The notes: generated from the letters alone by a model not told the origin. DNA of 64,000 nucleotides from Luteolibacter ambystomatis (GCF_018137965.1 NZ_CP073100.1:4971754-5035753); one strand, 5' to 3'. Shown: positions 18,857-27,427, counted from the first letter of the stretch. Translations and numbers: made by a program.

Positions 18857-19191
18857 CCGCATTTCTCGAATTCCTTGTCCAAGGCACCCTCATGATCGAC
18901 ATGGCCGGGGTTCTCGGCCTCGCGATGCTGGCGATGGCGGCCATCCGCCTGGCCCGCCGCGAGCATTCCTGGGGTGGCAACATGATGGCGTATGGAGCCG
19001 TGGCGATTCTGCTGGGCCGGGTGATCCTGGTGGCGACTCCGTATGTGCTGCCTCCGATGACCTTGGCCAGCCTCGGACCGGTGGCTGTCAGCGCGCATAT
19101 TGCAATCCCATCCATCCTGCTTTCATTCGGCCTTGCCGGCGTGGTGTGGGGCCTGTGGGGGCATGCCCGCTGGCTGCAGGACGAACGCTGA
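18853..19191 (+). CDS. small integral membrane protein
   Basis: This 112-residue protein has three or four predicted helices (from about residues 7, 42, 65 and 83). It contains an Arg/His loop (RLARREHSWGG). The start is the ATG of the ATGA overlap with the preceding gene. I recognise no family. Its coupling to the preceding small membrane protein suggests a two-subunit membrane complex. hflX follows 61 bases later and is likely a separate unit. Confidence 0.65.
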   Translation: MTAFLEFLVQGTLMIDMAGVLGLAMLAMAAIRLARREHSWGGNMMAYGAVAILLGRVILVATPYVLPPMTLASLGPVAVSAHIAIPSILLSFGLAGVVWGLWGHARWLQDER

Positions 19192-19252
19192 GCCATGATC
19201 CGTATTTTTTCCCGTCGCGCGCGCGGGTTTCCGGTGTTATCCCCCCGCCGGA

Positions 19253-20551
19253 ATGTTCGAGGTTCGTGAGAAACCGGAAATGGTGGAGCGCGCCCTGCTG
19301 GTGCGGATCTATTTCGATCCGCGCGAGGAGGACGAGGCGGCTTCGCTGTTGGAAGAGCTCGGGGAACTGGTGTCCACGCTGGGCATCGGCATCGTCGAGT
19401 CCGTGCTGGTGCGCAGCCGCCAGCAGCACAAGAAGCACATTTGCGGCACTGGCAAGGCGGCGGAGATCATCGCGCTGGCCAAGGCCCACGAATGCGATGT
19501 GATCGTTTTCGACAACCAGCTCGCCCCGCACCAGCAGCGGACCTGGGAGCGTGAAGGCGACACCTGCGTGATCGACCGCGAGGAAGTGATTCTCGATATT
19601 TTCGCCAAGCGCGCCCAGACCAAGGAAGCCCGCCTTCAGGTCGAGCTCGCCCGGATGCAATACGCCCTGCCGCGCATGGCGCGGATGTGGGGCCACCTTG
19701 ACCGCGAAGGCGGCGGTGGTGCCGGAGGCGGCGGCGCGGCGAACCGCGGCATGGGTGAAAAGCAGATCGAAGTGGACCGCCGCATGGCGCACGTCCGCAT
19801 CGACCGCGCGCGCCGCGAACTGGAAGAGGTCCGCAAGCAGCGCGCCACCCAGCGCAAGGAGCGCGAGCGTTTGGAAACTCCGCACGCCGCGATCGTGGGC
19901 TATACCAACGCGGGCAAGTCCACGCTGCTGAACAGACTCAGCGGTTCCGACGTCCTCTCAAAGGACATGCTTTTCGCCACGCTGGACACCACCACGCGCA
20001 AGATCGAATTGCCGGACGGCCAGCCGCTGCTGCTCACCGATACGGTGGGCTTCGTCCGCAATCTTCCGCACCGGCTGGTGGAGGCGTTCAAGGCGACCCT
20101 TGAGGAAGCCGTGCTCGCGGATTTCCTGATCCACGTGCTCGATGCCACCTCGCCGGAGATCGAACGCTTCCACGACACCACGCTGGAAGTGCTGAAGGAA
20201 CTCGGAGCCGAGGAAAAGCAGGTGGTGACGGTGCTGAACAAGATCGATCTCGTAACCGATCCCGAGACCTTGCGCGCCTTGGACCGGCTTTTCCCGGATT
20301 CCCTGCATGTCTCCGCCGCCACGGGCGAGGGCACCGAACGCCTGCTTCAGAAGTGCAGCGAGGTGATGGCCGACCGTGTCCGCCGCTGCCACTACCGCAT
20401 TCCCCAGCACCGCGCGGATCTGGTCAGCCTGCTGCACCGCGATGCCAAAGTGCTGACCACCGACTACGAGGGGAATGACATCCTCGTCACCGCCGTGGTT
20501 CCGGCATCGATTGCCGGCCGCCTTGAATCATTCACCGAACTGCCCGCGTAA
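19253..20551 (+). CDS. hflX: ribosome-associated GTPase HflX
   Basis: This is a 432-residue GTPase that splits or rescues stalled ribosomes, especially under heat stress. The HflX N-terminal domain is at about residues 10-190, with a glycine-rich linker (GGGGAGGGGAANRGMG) near 158-173 and a basic coiled coil. The G domain has G1 GYTNAGKST, G2 region LFATLDTTTR, G3 DTVGF and G4 NKID. Length fits the family. The start at 19253 is the first ATG with the conserved domain in frame. Confidence 0.95.
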   Translation: MFEVREKPEMVERALLVRIYFDPREEDEAASLLEELGELVSTLGIGIVESVLVRSRQQHKKHICGTGKAAEIIALAKAHECDVIVFDNQLAPHQQRTWEREGDTCVIDREEVILDIFAKRAQTKEARLQVELARMQYALPRMARMWGHLDREGGGGAGGGGAANRGMGEKQIEVDRRMAHVRIDRARRELEEVRKQRATQRKERERLETPHAAIVGYTNAGKSTLLNRLSGSDVLSKDMLFATLDTTTRKIELPDGQPLLLTDTVGFVRNLPHRLVEAFKATLEEAVLADFLIHVLDATSPEIERFHDTTLEVLKELGAEEKQVVTVLNKIDLVTDPETLRALDRLFPDSLHVSAATGEGTERLLQKCSEVMADRVRRCHYRIPQHRADLVSLLHRDAKVLTTDYEGNDILVTAVVPASIAGRLESFTELPA

Positions 20552-20564
20552 CATTCCCGTCCGC

Positions 20565-21733
20565 ATGATCCGCCGATTCGCTGTCGTTCTTCCTGTTTTG
20601 ATGTTGGTTTCCGGACTCCGCGCCGCCGAGCCTGAGGCTCCGGTCCTGAAGGCCATCCCCGTGGATATCGAGGAGCTGCCGCAGGTCGATCCCACGCCGC
20701 AGCGTGTGGCTCCCTCCGCCGTCGCTCCGGCTGCGGCCAAGCCGCTGCCGTCCGCGGAGACGACCGCTCCCACCCGCCCGCCCCGGATGGCAAGCCAACC
20801 GGCGATGACGCGGTGCGGATCCAGATCTTCCTCGATCAGGCGTTGTTCGGTCCAGGGGTGATCGATGGCAAGCCGGGGCGTTTCTCGGAACTGGCGATGC
20901 AGTCGTGGAACGAGGTCCATGGGCACCCGGCGGAGGACTGGCAGCCGCTCCTCACGGAAGCCCGCAAGACGGTGCCGAACCCCTTCGCCGTGGCAATCGT
21001 GCCGGACGTGGTGAAGGATTGGGTCGATTCAACCCTGCCCACCGATCACGAAGGCCAGGCGAAGCGGAAGCGCATGAGCTACCGCAGCGTGATCGAGTTC
21101 ATGGCGGAGCGGTATCACACCAGTGACGAGTACCTCGCCGTGCTGAATCCGGGCAAGAAGCTCGGCAATCTCAAGGCGCGCGACTCGCTGGTGGTGCCGA
21201 ATGTCGTTCCTTTCCCGATCGAGATCATCACCGGCAAGAAATTCGAGGCAGATACCGTGATGAGTTCCCGCCATGTGGTGGTGGATACCAAGATCAACCA
21301 GGTGCGGATCTTTGAGGCCGCGCCTCCCGCACTCGTGGTTTCCGAAAAGGAAGCCGATGGCGTGGTGAAGGTGCGGCGCCCGAACCGCGGTCTGGTCGCG
21401 TCCTTCCCGATCACGCCCGGCCAGCCGAAGTTCATCAAATACGGCATCTGGGAACTCAAGAACTGCCTCGAACTGCCATACTGGCGCTACGACAAATCGC
21501 TGCTGGAAACCGGCGTGCGCAGTTCGCAATCGATCAACATTCCACCCGGACCGAACAGTCCGGTGGGCATCCTCTGGGCGGGGCTGAGCAAACCGGGCAT
21601 CGGCATGCACGGCACCGGTGAACCGGAAACGATCGGTCGTGCCCGTAGTCACGGCTGTATCCGCCTCGCGAACTGGGACGCCATCCGTTTGCCCACATTG
21701 ATCCGTCCCGGAGCTTCGGTGGAGATTCGCTGA
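20565..21733 (+). CDS. L,D-transpeptidase (YkuD family) with apparent frameshift
   Basis: The gene reads in two frames. From 20565 there is a signal peptide (RRFAVVLPVLMLVSGLRA) and a Pro/Ala-rich linker. The rest, from about 20783 to 21733, continues in the -1 frame and holds a peptidoglycan-binding-like region and a YkuD catalytic domain ending GMHGTGEPETIGRARSHGCI, with the active-site pattern SHGCIRLAN. The frame change falls at the run of four C at 20781-20784; one extra C would restore a single frame of about 390 codons. It may be a sequencing error, a real mutation or, less likely, a programmed shift. An internal GTG at 20813 opens the second frame but gives no signal peptide. The enzyme cross-links peptidoglycan in the periplasm. 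Confidence 0.8.
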
Positions 21734-21817
21734 AGGTGGATTCTGCGTAGTAAATTTAGGCAATTCGATCGGCTTTTTGCCGTTTCTTCGCTGACCTCCA
21801 GGAGCGATCCTGAGGGC

Positions 21818-23188
21818 ATGTTTCATCTGTTCCGCAGTCTTGTTCCCGCTCTTTTGGTTTCTCCGCTGCTGATGGCGGCGGACGAAGGCACCAAGGGCGC
21901 CGATCTCACGAAATCGAAGGGCGATACCGCCAACTCGGAGACGCCTGATCTGAAGGGCTGGGTGCGCCGTACCGATCCGGCGATGGAGAAATGGCGGGAC
22001 AACCGCTTCGGCTGCTTCATTCACTTCGGCACGTATTCGATTCTCGGCGGACAGTGGAATGGCAAGGAAGTGCCGGGAGCCGCGGAGTGGATCAAGGTCG
22101 GGGGCCGCATTCCTTCCGCGGAATACGACAAGCTGGTGAAGCAGTTCACTCTGGAGAACTTCGATGCGAAGAAGTGGGCTGCGGACATCCGCAGGATGGG
22201 CGCGAAGTACGTGATCATCACCACCAAGCATCACGACGGCTTCTGCCTGTGGGACAGCAAGCTCACCGACTACGACATCGGCTCCTCACCGACGAAGCAC
22301 GCCGTGCTCAAGGAGCTCGCGGACGCGGTCCGAGCCGAGGGCATGGACATGTATTTCTACTACTCCATCATCGACTGGCACCATCCGGACTATCGCGCCG
22401 CCGATCCGAAGACTCCGGAGGATCAGGCCGCCTACGCGCGCTACCTGGAATTCATGAAAGGTCAGCTCAAGGAGCTGCTCACCGACTTCGGCGACATCAA
22501 GGGTCTGTGGTTCGATGGCCGCTGGGACGCTTCCTACAAGAATCATCCGGACATCGGCAAGGGGCTGGAAGCCTGGTTACGCGAGCTGAAGCCCGGCATC
22601 GTGCTCGGCGACCGCGTGCGTGCGTATGACAGCTTCGCCGACTACAACTCGGGCTATGAGCGCAAGCTGCCGAAGACCCAGCCGCTGCTCGATTGGGAGG
22701 CCTGCATGACCATTCCGGAGAACTCGTGGGGCTATCACAAGACTTGGTCCGGCGTGGGGCGCAAGACGCCGAAGACCCTGCTGGAAATGCTGGTCCGCAG
22801 CGCCGCGATGAGCGGGAACTTCGTGCTCAACATCGGTCCGAAGGGGGATGGCTCTTTCAATGAGAAGGACGTGGAGCGCATGGAACCCATTGGTGTGTGG
22901 ATGAAGAGCAATGGCGCATCCATCTATGGAACCGAAGGTCTCGCCCTGACTCTGCCCGCAGGCACCTACGCCACCCGCAAGGATGACAAAGTCTTCATCC
23001 ACGCGTTCCAGTGGCCCGAGACCGACAAACTGCCGGTCAAGGGACTGCCGGGAAAAATCAAGTCCTGCACGCTCATGACCAAGGACGGAGCGAAGAGCAT
23101 CCGCTTTGAAGGGGAAACGTTGCTCGATCTACCGTTGACCGCTCCCGACGTGCTGGACAGCGTCTTCACCCTTGAGATCGAGAAGTGA
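21818..23188 (+). CDS. alpha-L-fucosidase (GH29)
   Basis: This is a 456-residue secreted fucosidase. After the signal peptide (FRSLVPALLVSPLLMAAD), the GH29 barrel starts at KWRDNRFGCFIHFGTYS. It has ITTKHHDGFCLWDS and the nucleophile region IKGLWFDGRWD, whose Asp is the catalytic base-partner in the family. A short beta-sandwich C-terminal domain follows from about residue 365. It releases alpha-linked fucose from mucin, milk or algal glycans. It stands alone and converges on the coiled-coil cluster, with a strong hairpin between them. Confidence 0.93.
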   Translation: MFHLFRSLVPALLVSPLLMAADEGTKGADLTKSKGDTANSETPDLKGWVRRTDPAMEKWRDNRFGCFIHFGTYSILGGQWNGKEVPGAAEWIKVGGRIPSAEYDKLVKQFTLENFDAKKWAADIRRMGAKYVIITTKHHDGFCLWDSKLTDYDIGSSPTKHAVLKELADAVRAEGMDMYFYYSIIDWHHPDYRAADPKTPEDQAAYARYLEFMKGQLKELLTDFGDIKGLWFDGRWDASYKNHPDIGKGLEAWLRELKPGIVLGDRVRAYDSFADYNSGYERKLPKTQPLLDWEACMTIPENSWGYHKTWSGVGRKTPKTLLEMLVRSAAMSGNFVLNIGPKGDGSFNEKDVERMEPIGVWMKSNGASIYGTEGLALTLPAGTYATRKDDKVFIHAFQWPETDKLPVKGLPGKIKSCTLMTKDGAKSIRFEGETLLDLPLTAPDVLDSVFTLEIEK

Positions 23189-23195
23189 CCTTCTT

Positions 23196-23235
23196 CACCC
23201 TGCGACCGCTCCTTTCACGGGGAGCGGTCCGGGTG
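23196..23235. terminator. hairpin between convergent genes
   Basis: GACCGCTCC (23204-23212) and GGAGCGGTC (23221-23229) pair perfectly, and the stem is extended by CACCC/GGGTG on the outside. It lies in the 52 bases between the fucosidase stop and the stop of the opposite-strand gene at 23241. No clear T-run follows on either strand, so it is a likely but unproven two-way terminator. Confidence 0.5.
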
Positions 23236-23240
23236 GGGGA

Positions 23241-24155
23241 TCAATAGACCGGCTGGGGACGCCCGGCGTTTTCCAAGCGTCTTCTCGCCTGCTCACAGTA
23301 TTGCACGGCCCGGTCGAGTTCGCCGGAAAGGCGTGTCGCCCGCGCGGCCCATGTTTCCAAGGTGCCGGGAGGTGACTGGCTGCTGCCATTGCTGCGGGAG
23401 AGGGCTTCGTCACGCTGGGCGCGCAGGGCTGCAACCTTCGCATTCCATGCGTTGAACTCGATCTGGAGCCGGTCGAGGTCATTGCTGGAACCGGCGGGCG
23501 CCGGAGCCAGGTTGCCGCTGGGAACAGGAGGGACGGGAGCGTTGGCCGCCTGCTGGAGCGCCTCGCGTTCGCGTTTGAGCACTTCGAGGCGCTCATCGTC
23601 CTTCCATTGGAATCGCTCCTGCCATTTGCCGTCGAGATCGGCGGCGCTGACACGCGCGTTGCCGTCCGAATGGCTGATCTCCAATCCCACGGGGGTCACC
23701 CGCAGGATGGTCACGTCCTGGTAGCGGCGTCCGTTGCGCAGGACCAGTTCCGGCATCTTTTCGTTGGCGGCGGCATCCCAGATGCCCTTGCGATAGGTGG
23801 TACGATATTTCTCGTAGCTGTCCCCCACGGAAAGCAGCGAGGTCTTCAGTGCCGCGGAACGGGTCCGCAGGGAATCGAGTTGCAGTTGCTGGTCCACCAG
23901 CCTGCCCTCGATGGCCTCCAGTTCAGCGGCCTGTTCCAACCTCGGGCTGGCCGTGGCGTCGAGTTGTTTCAGCCGCTGAAGGCGGGGTGTCAGGGAGGTG
24001 AGGAGTTCCTCGTTGTTCCTGATGTCCTGGTTGACCGCTTTGTTGGCGCTGAGAAAGGAGCTGCGCTGGTCCGCGGCCACGGAGAGGAATATCCCGCCGA
24101 AAACCAGCAGGATCATGCCGCCCACCACCATGTAGGTGCCCGAGTTGTCACTCAT
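23241..24155 (-). CDS. membrane-anchored coiled-coil protein of unknown family (copy 3)
   Basis: This 304-residue protein has a short N-terminus, one membrane helix at about residues 8-27, and then a coiled coil to about 120. A YRTTYRKGIW motif leads into a compact beta domain at about 141-185 (NGRRYQDVTILRVT, then GLEISHSDGNARV and WQERFQW). The rest is a Pro/Ala-rich linker and a second helical stretch (225-298). It is a paralogue of the products of 26362-26955 and 24159-25061. It ends the minus-strand cluster and starts 3 bases after the previous stop. The topology suggests an inner-membrane anchor with the coiled coil in the periplasm. Function unknown. Confidence 0.78.
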   Translation of the reverse strand: MSDNSGTYMVVGGMILLVFGGIFLSVAADQRSSFLSANKAVNQDIRNNEELLTSLTPRLQRLKQLDATASPRLEQAAELEAIEGRLVDQQLQLDSLRTRSAALKTSLLSVGDSYEKYRTTYRKGIWDAAANEKMPELVLRNGRRYQDVTILRVTPVGLEISHSDGNARVSAADLDGKWQERFQWKDDERLEVLKREREALQQAANAPVPPVPSGNLAPAPAGSSNDLDRLQIEFNAWNAKVAALRAQRDEALSRSNGSSQSPPGTLETWAARATRLSGELDRAVQYCEQARRRLENAGRPQPVY

Positions 24156-24158
24156 CGC

Positions 24159-25061
24159 TCAGCGGGGCTTGGCTTGCGTGCGGAGAGACTCCACGCGGGC
24201 GAGAGCCGTGGCCCGCCGGGTCTGGAGGCTCTTGATCTTGGCTTGGAACGGGGCTGGATTGAAGATGTTTTCCCGCGCTTTGGCTATCTTCATCTCCCGT
24301 TCGGTCTTCTCGATCTCCTCTCCAAGCTGGGTGATGAGAATCTGGAGCTTTTCGATTTCCGCCGCGGCATCCACCGTCTGGGTGGCTTTCGCTGCATTGT
24401 TGGCCTCTCCGGCCTTTTGGATGCCTTGGTCGATGGTCGTGTTATAGGCGGCGGATTGGTCCCGCTCGCTGTTGATCGCTTCCTTTTTCTCGTTCGGATC
24501 GTATTGGAAATGCTCGCCGATCTCGGGAGGAAGGTTCTCGAACTCCACTCGGGCAGTGCCATCCTGGTGCTGGATGTTCATGCCGACGGCGTCCACCTTG
24601 CTCACCACCACGGTCTGATAGACCTTTCCGGAGAGCGTCTTCAATTGGGCATAGGTCAGGCCCTTGCCTTCATTGCGGATCTGGCTGCGGTAGGCGGCCC
24701 GGTAGGCGGCGTCCTTCGTCTTGACCTGTGCGATTTCCGATTGGATGCGGGAAACCAGGCTCACCTGGGTATCGAGATCGCCTTTGATCTCGCGGGCCTT
24801 GCGCTGCATCTGGTCCGCCTCCGCGGCGATGGTCCTGAAGTTGGCGCGGGTTTCGAGAACATTGGTCTGGTTGCCAGCCCAGTCCTTGAGCCGGTCGATT
24901 TCCTCCCGTTGTTCCTTGATCACCGATTCGATGCTACGGCCACCGGCCATGCTCTCGTCGAAGACGAAGAAGTAGAGGACGACGAAGCCACCGAGAACGA
25001 GGGCTGCCACAAGCGTGCCCATCACACCCGCCCCGCGGCCGCTGGAAATATCGAGTCCCAT
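24159..25061 (-). CDS. membrane-anchored coiled-coil protein of unknown family (copy 2)
   Basis: This 300-residue protein has one membrane helix at about residues 14-34, a long coiled coil (45-118), and then AYRAAYRSQI and the shared beta domain at about 144-187 (LSGKVYQTVVVSKVDAVG, then MNIQHQDGTARVEFENLP). A second coiled coil (about 215-290) closes it. It is the most diverged of the three membrane-anchored copies. It lies 12 bases after the lipoprotein gene at 25074, and the pair mirrors the arrangement at 26362-27330. I recognise no named family. Confidence 0.78.
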   Translation of the reverse strand: MGLDISSGRGAGVMGTLVAALVLGGFVVLYFFVFDESMAGGRSIESVIKEQREEIDRLKDWAGNQTNVLETRANFRTIAAEADQMQRKAREIKGDLDTQVSLVSRIQSEIAQVKTKDAAYRAAYRSQIRNEGKGLTYAQLKTLSGKVYQTVVVSKVDAVGMNIQHQDGTARVEFENLPPEIGEHFQYDPNEKKEAINSERDQSAAYNTTIDQGIQKAGEANNAAKATQTVDAAAEIEKLQILITQLGEEIEKTEREMKIAKARENIFNPAPFQAKIKSLQTRRATALARVESLRTQAKPR

Positions 25062-25073
25062 GGTTGCGGAAGA

Positions 25074-25400
25074 TCAGTTGTTCTTGAGAATGTACTTCTG
25101 CCGGTAGTCGGCGAAGTCCTTTTCGGCGGCGGCCTTCTTTGCCTCCAGTGAGGCAATCTCCTTCTCGATCCGGGCGATTTCCGCCGTCTGGGTCTCGATC
25201 TGCTCCTTGGCTTTCGCGAGATCCTTGGTGCGGTCGGGGACGGGTTCCTTGAGCTTTTCGTCAAGCAGGGCGACCTCACCCTTGAGGCGGGTGATTTCCG
25301 CCTGCTGTTCGTCCCGCTTGCGGACGAGTTCGGGATCTTCCTTGCAGGATGTGAGACCGGCCGCCAGCAGGACGGATAAGATAAGGTAACGGGATTGCAT
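25074..25400 (-). CDS. small coiled-coil lipoprotein (copy 2)
   Basis: This 108-residue protein has a lipoprotein signal (LILSVLLAAGLTSC) followed by a nearly continuous Lys/Glu/Ala-rich coiled coil that ends at YRQKYILKNN. It is clearly related to the product of 26965-27330: both carry a P-x-DRTK stretch in the middle and the same Y-R-x-x-Y-x-L-K end. The start at 25400 is set by the signal peptide; codons upstream to 25472 are not protein-like. It precedes the membrane-anchored gene at 24159 by 12 bases. Function unknown; the two products probably work together. Confidence 0.78.
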   Translation of the reverse strand: MQSRYLILSVLLAAGLTSCKEDPELVRKRDEQQAEITRLKGEVALLDEKLKEPVPDRTKDLAKAKEQIETQTAEIARIEKEIASLEAKKAAAEKDFADYRQKYILKNN

Positions 25401-25488
25401 GACGTGTGAACGGAGGAAAAGGAAAGTCGCTGAGGAACGGGGCCTCTTATGGCATATGGTTGCAGAAGGCAAGGCTGTGACGGGAACG

Positions 25489-26292
25489 TTACCAGCGATA
25501 GGTGCTGTAATAGCGGGGAGTGGAGCGACCGTTTCTCCAGATCCGGTAGGTACGCGGGGTTTCCGGGTTTTCCGATTCGCCGAAGCCGATCCGTCGTGAG
25601 AATCCGAAATTGGAGTAACCGGAAGAGCTGCCAGGCTGCACCGGGATGTAGGTATGGGGAGGGCGCGCCGGTGTCACTGGCGGGGAGGTCATGAATTGGT
25701 TGGCGGCCAGTGTCTGATCGGCTTCGCGATGATAGGCGGATTGTCTCGCCTCGATCTGCCGGACCGCCAGTTGCTCAAGAGATTCATCGAGGCCGAGGCG
25801 GTCGCACATTTGTTGATCGAGATCCTCCACTCTCAGGCGAGCGAACCCGGAAGAGTGGCTGATTTTCGCTCCGTCATCCCTGACTTCCTCCACCTTGACC
25901 TTCTCGAAGGTCGTCCCCGTGCGGGTGGTCAGGGTGGCGAACTCGAGACCCTTGGCCTTCCGGCGGGTTTCGGCCAGGCGATCGGCATGTGCCGCTGCCA
26001 AGGCGGTTTCGAGTAACGGAACATCGGCTCGGAGGGTGTCGCGATAGGCTTCCAGTTCCGCCCGATAGACAGTGAGGCGCGCGGCGGTGGCGATCTGATC
26101 GGCCCCTTTGGTGCGCCGGATCTCCATTTGTGCGACTTTGAACTCCGCCAGTTCGCGTTGCTGGACCAGTTCCATGCGTTTCAACTCCAAGCGCCGCCAG
26201 ACCGGATCGTTGTCCGCCGTGACCTTACGGGAACAAGAATTGGTCAACAGAGCCAAAGGGCAGAGCAACACCCACAGGCGGCGGGGAAACAT
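25489..26292 (-). CDS. lipoprotein with coiled coil and the shared beta domain
   Basis: This 267-residue protein has a lipobox (LALLTNSC) and a coiled coil at about residues 30-110. A diverged copy of the cluster's beta domain lies at about 125-168 (TGTTFEKVKVEEVRDDG, then KISHSSGFARLRVEDLD). The tail, from about 205, is rich in Pro, Ser, Tyr and Arg (for example RNGRSTPRYYSTYRW at the end). It combines the lipid anchor of the small lipoproteins with the beta domain of the membrane-anchored copies. It sits between the two lipoprotein/membrane-protein pairs, with gaps of 69 and 88 bases. Function unknown. Confidence 0.75.
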   Translation of the reverse strand: MFPRRLWVLLCPLALLTNSCSRKVTADNDPVWRRLELKRMELVQQRELAEFKVAQMEIRRTKGADQIATAARLTVYRAELEAYRDTLRADVPLLETALAAAHADRLAETRRKAKGLEFATLTTRTGTTFEKVKVEEVRDDGAKISHSSGFARLRVEDLDQQMCDRLGLDESLEQLAVRQIEARQSAYHREADQTLAANQFMTSPPVTPARPPHTYIPVQPGSSSGYSNFGFSRRIGFGESENPETPRTYRIWRNGRSTPRYYSTYRW

Positions 26293-26361
26293 ATGGCCGA
26301 TTTAATGCCATCTTGGCCATTCGGGCAAGCTTCGTCTGCCGTGTCGCAAGTTCGACACATG

Positions 26362-26955
26362 TCAATGAACCGGCTGGGACATGTCCCACTGGAAACGCTT
26401 TTGCCAAGTCGCGTCCAAATCGGTTGGGGAGATTCTCGCAAGGCCGTCCTGATGGCTGATCTCCATGCCGCCAGCCGTTACCCGGACAATGGTGACGTTG
26501 TCGTAGCGCCGCCCGGACTTGAGAGCCAAGGAGGGCAGCTTTTCACCGGCAGCGCTTTTCCAAACGCCTTCCCGGTAGTCATCCTTGTAGGATTTCAGAT
26601 CGGATTCGAGGCGGTCGATCCCGGCTTTGAGGTCTGCGACGGACTTGATGCGAGCCGAGTTTTCGCTCTCCGCCAACTCCAGCTTGTGAGCCAGAATATC
26701 AGCGTCCGCGGCGGTTTGCCTCCGGACTTCGATGGAGTGTTTCGCGGCAGCGATGTCGTCCTCCAGATCCCGGATCCGCTCGGTTTGTTCCTGGACCACG
26801 ACTTTGAACTCACGTCCATCCGGGGCGACGCTGTCGTTCGCCACGAGGAAGTGCCACGCCGTGCAGACGGCGAGGATGAAGACGAAGGAGATGCCACCGA
26901 TCACACCCAGCGAGCCGAACCTGCCGTTTTCGGAGATATTTTGAACCATGCCCAT
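26362..26955 (-). CDS. membrane-anchored coiled-coil protein of unknown family (copy 1)
   Basis: This 197-residue protein is the shortest membrane-anchored copy. It has a membrane helix at about residues 18-38, a coiled coil at 50-122, the motif YKDDYREGVW at 123-132, and the beta domain at about 148-191 (SGRRYDNVTIVRVT, then GMEISHQDGLARI and WQKRFQW). It then stops, so the second helical arm of the other copies is absent. It lies 9 bases after the lipoprotein gene 26965-27330, and the pair looks like one expression unit. A second ATG two codons in is an equally good start. Confidence 0.78.
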   Translation of the reverse strand: MGMVQNISENGRFGSLGVIGGISFVFILAVCTAWHFLVANDSVAPDGREFKVVVQEQTERIRDLEDDIAAAKHSIEVRRQTAADADILAHKLELAESENSARIKSVADLKAGIDRLESDLKSYKDDYREGVWKSAAGEKLPSLALKSGRRYDNVTIVRVTAGGMEISHQDGLARISPTDLDATWQKRFQWDMSQPVH

Positions 26956-26964
26956 GACCGTGGA

Positions 26965-27330
26965 TCAGTGTGATTTGAGAGGATATTGGGCCCGGTAGGA
27001 GATGGACTCTTTCTCCCGCGCGGCTTTGGCGGTTTCGAGTTGTTCGATCTCCGGGTTGAGGCGGGCGGCGGCTTTTTCCAAATCCTCCAGGCGCTTGCGG
27101 GATTCCTCGACCTCCTTGGTGCGGTCTTTGGGAAGAAGCTTCAGTTCGGCATCCAATCCGTCGAGCTCGGTCTGGAGGCGTTGGATCTCCTTTTCCTGGA
27201 CCTTGGATTTGCGGGTGACTTCACGTTTGCCGCATCCGGAAGCGAGAGGGAGCAGGCACAGGGCGGCGATCCACCAGAGTCTTCCGATTCGTTTTGCGCC
27301 TGCCCGGGTTGATTTCAGATGCCGATCCAC
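26965..27330 (-). CDS. small coiled-coil lipoprotein (copy 1)
   Basis: This is a 121-residue lipoprotein with signal IAALCLLPLASGC, preceded by a long basic N-terminus (about 20 residues with many Lys/Arg). The mature part is a coiled coil with PKDRTKEVEESRKRLEDLE in the middle, ending in YRAQYPLKSH. It is a paralogue of the 25074-25400 product. It is the first gene of the minus-strand cluster. The basic leader may be shorter if an internal start is used, but no better one is evident. Confidence 0.75.
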   Translation of the reverse strand: MDRHLKSTRAGAKRIGRLWWIAALCLLPLASGCGKREVTRKSKVQEKEIQRLQTELDGLDAELKLLPKDRTKEVEESRKRLEDLEKAAARLNPEIEQLETAKAAREKESISYRAQYPLKSH

Positions 27331-27427
27331 TCATTCCATCATGGAGATCCCGGCGGGCGATGCAATCCGCGTGTTTCCGGATCGAGGGGACGTGACAATC
27401 CGGTCTTGCCGGGTATGGATGATGGGG

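Noticed and set aside
27002-27427. Long N-terminal extension of the Cys/His lipoprotein
   Set aside because: It overlaps the coiled-coil lipoprotein gene on the other strand and lacks a signal; the lipobox fixes a start near 27428.
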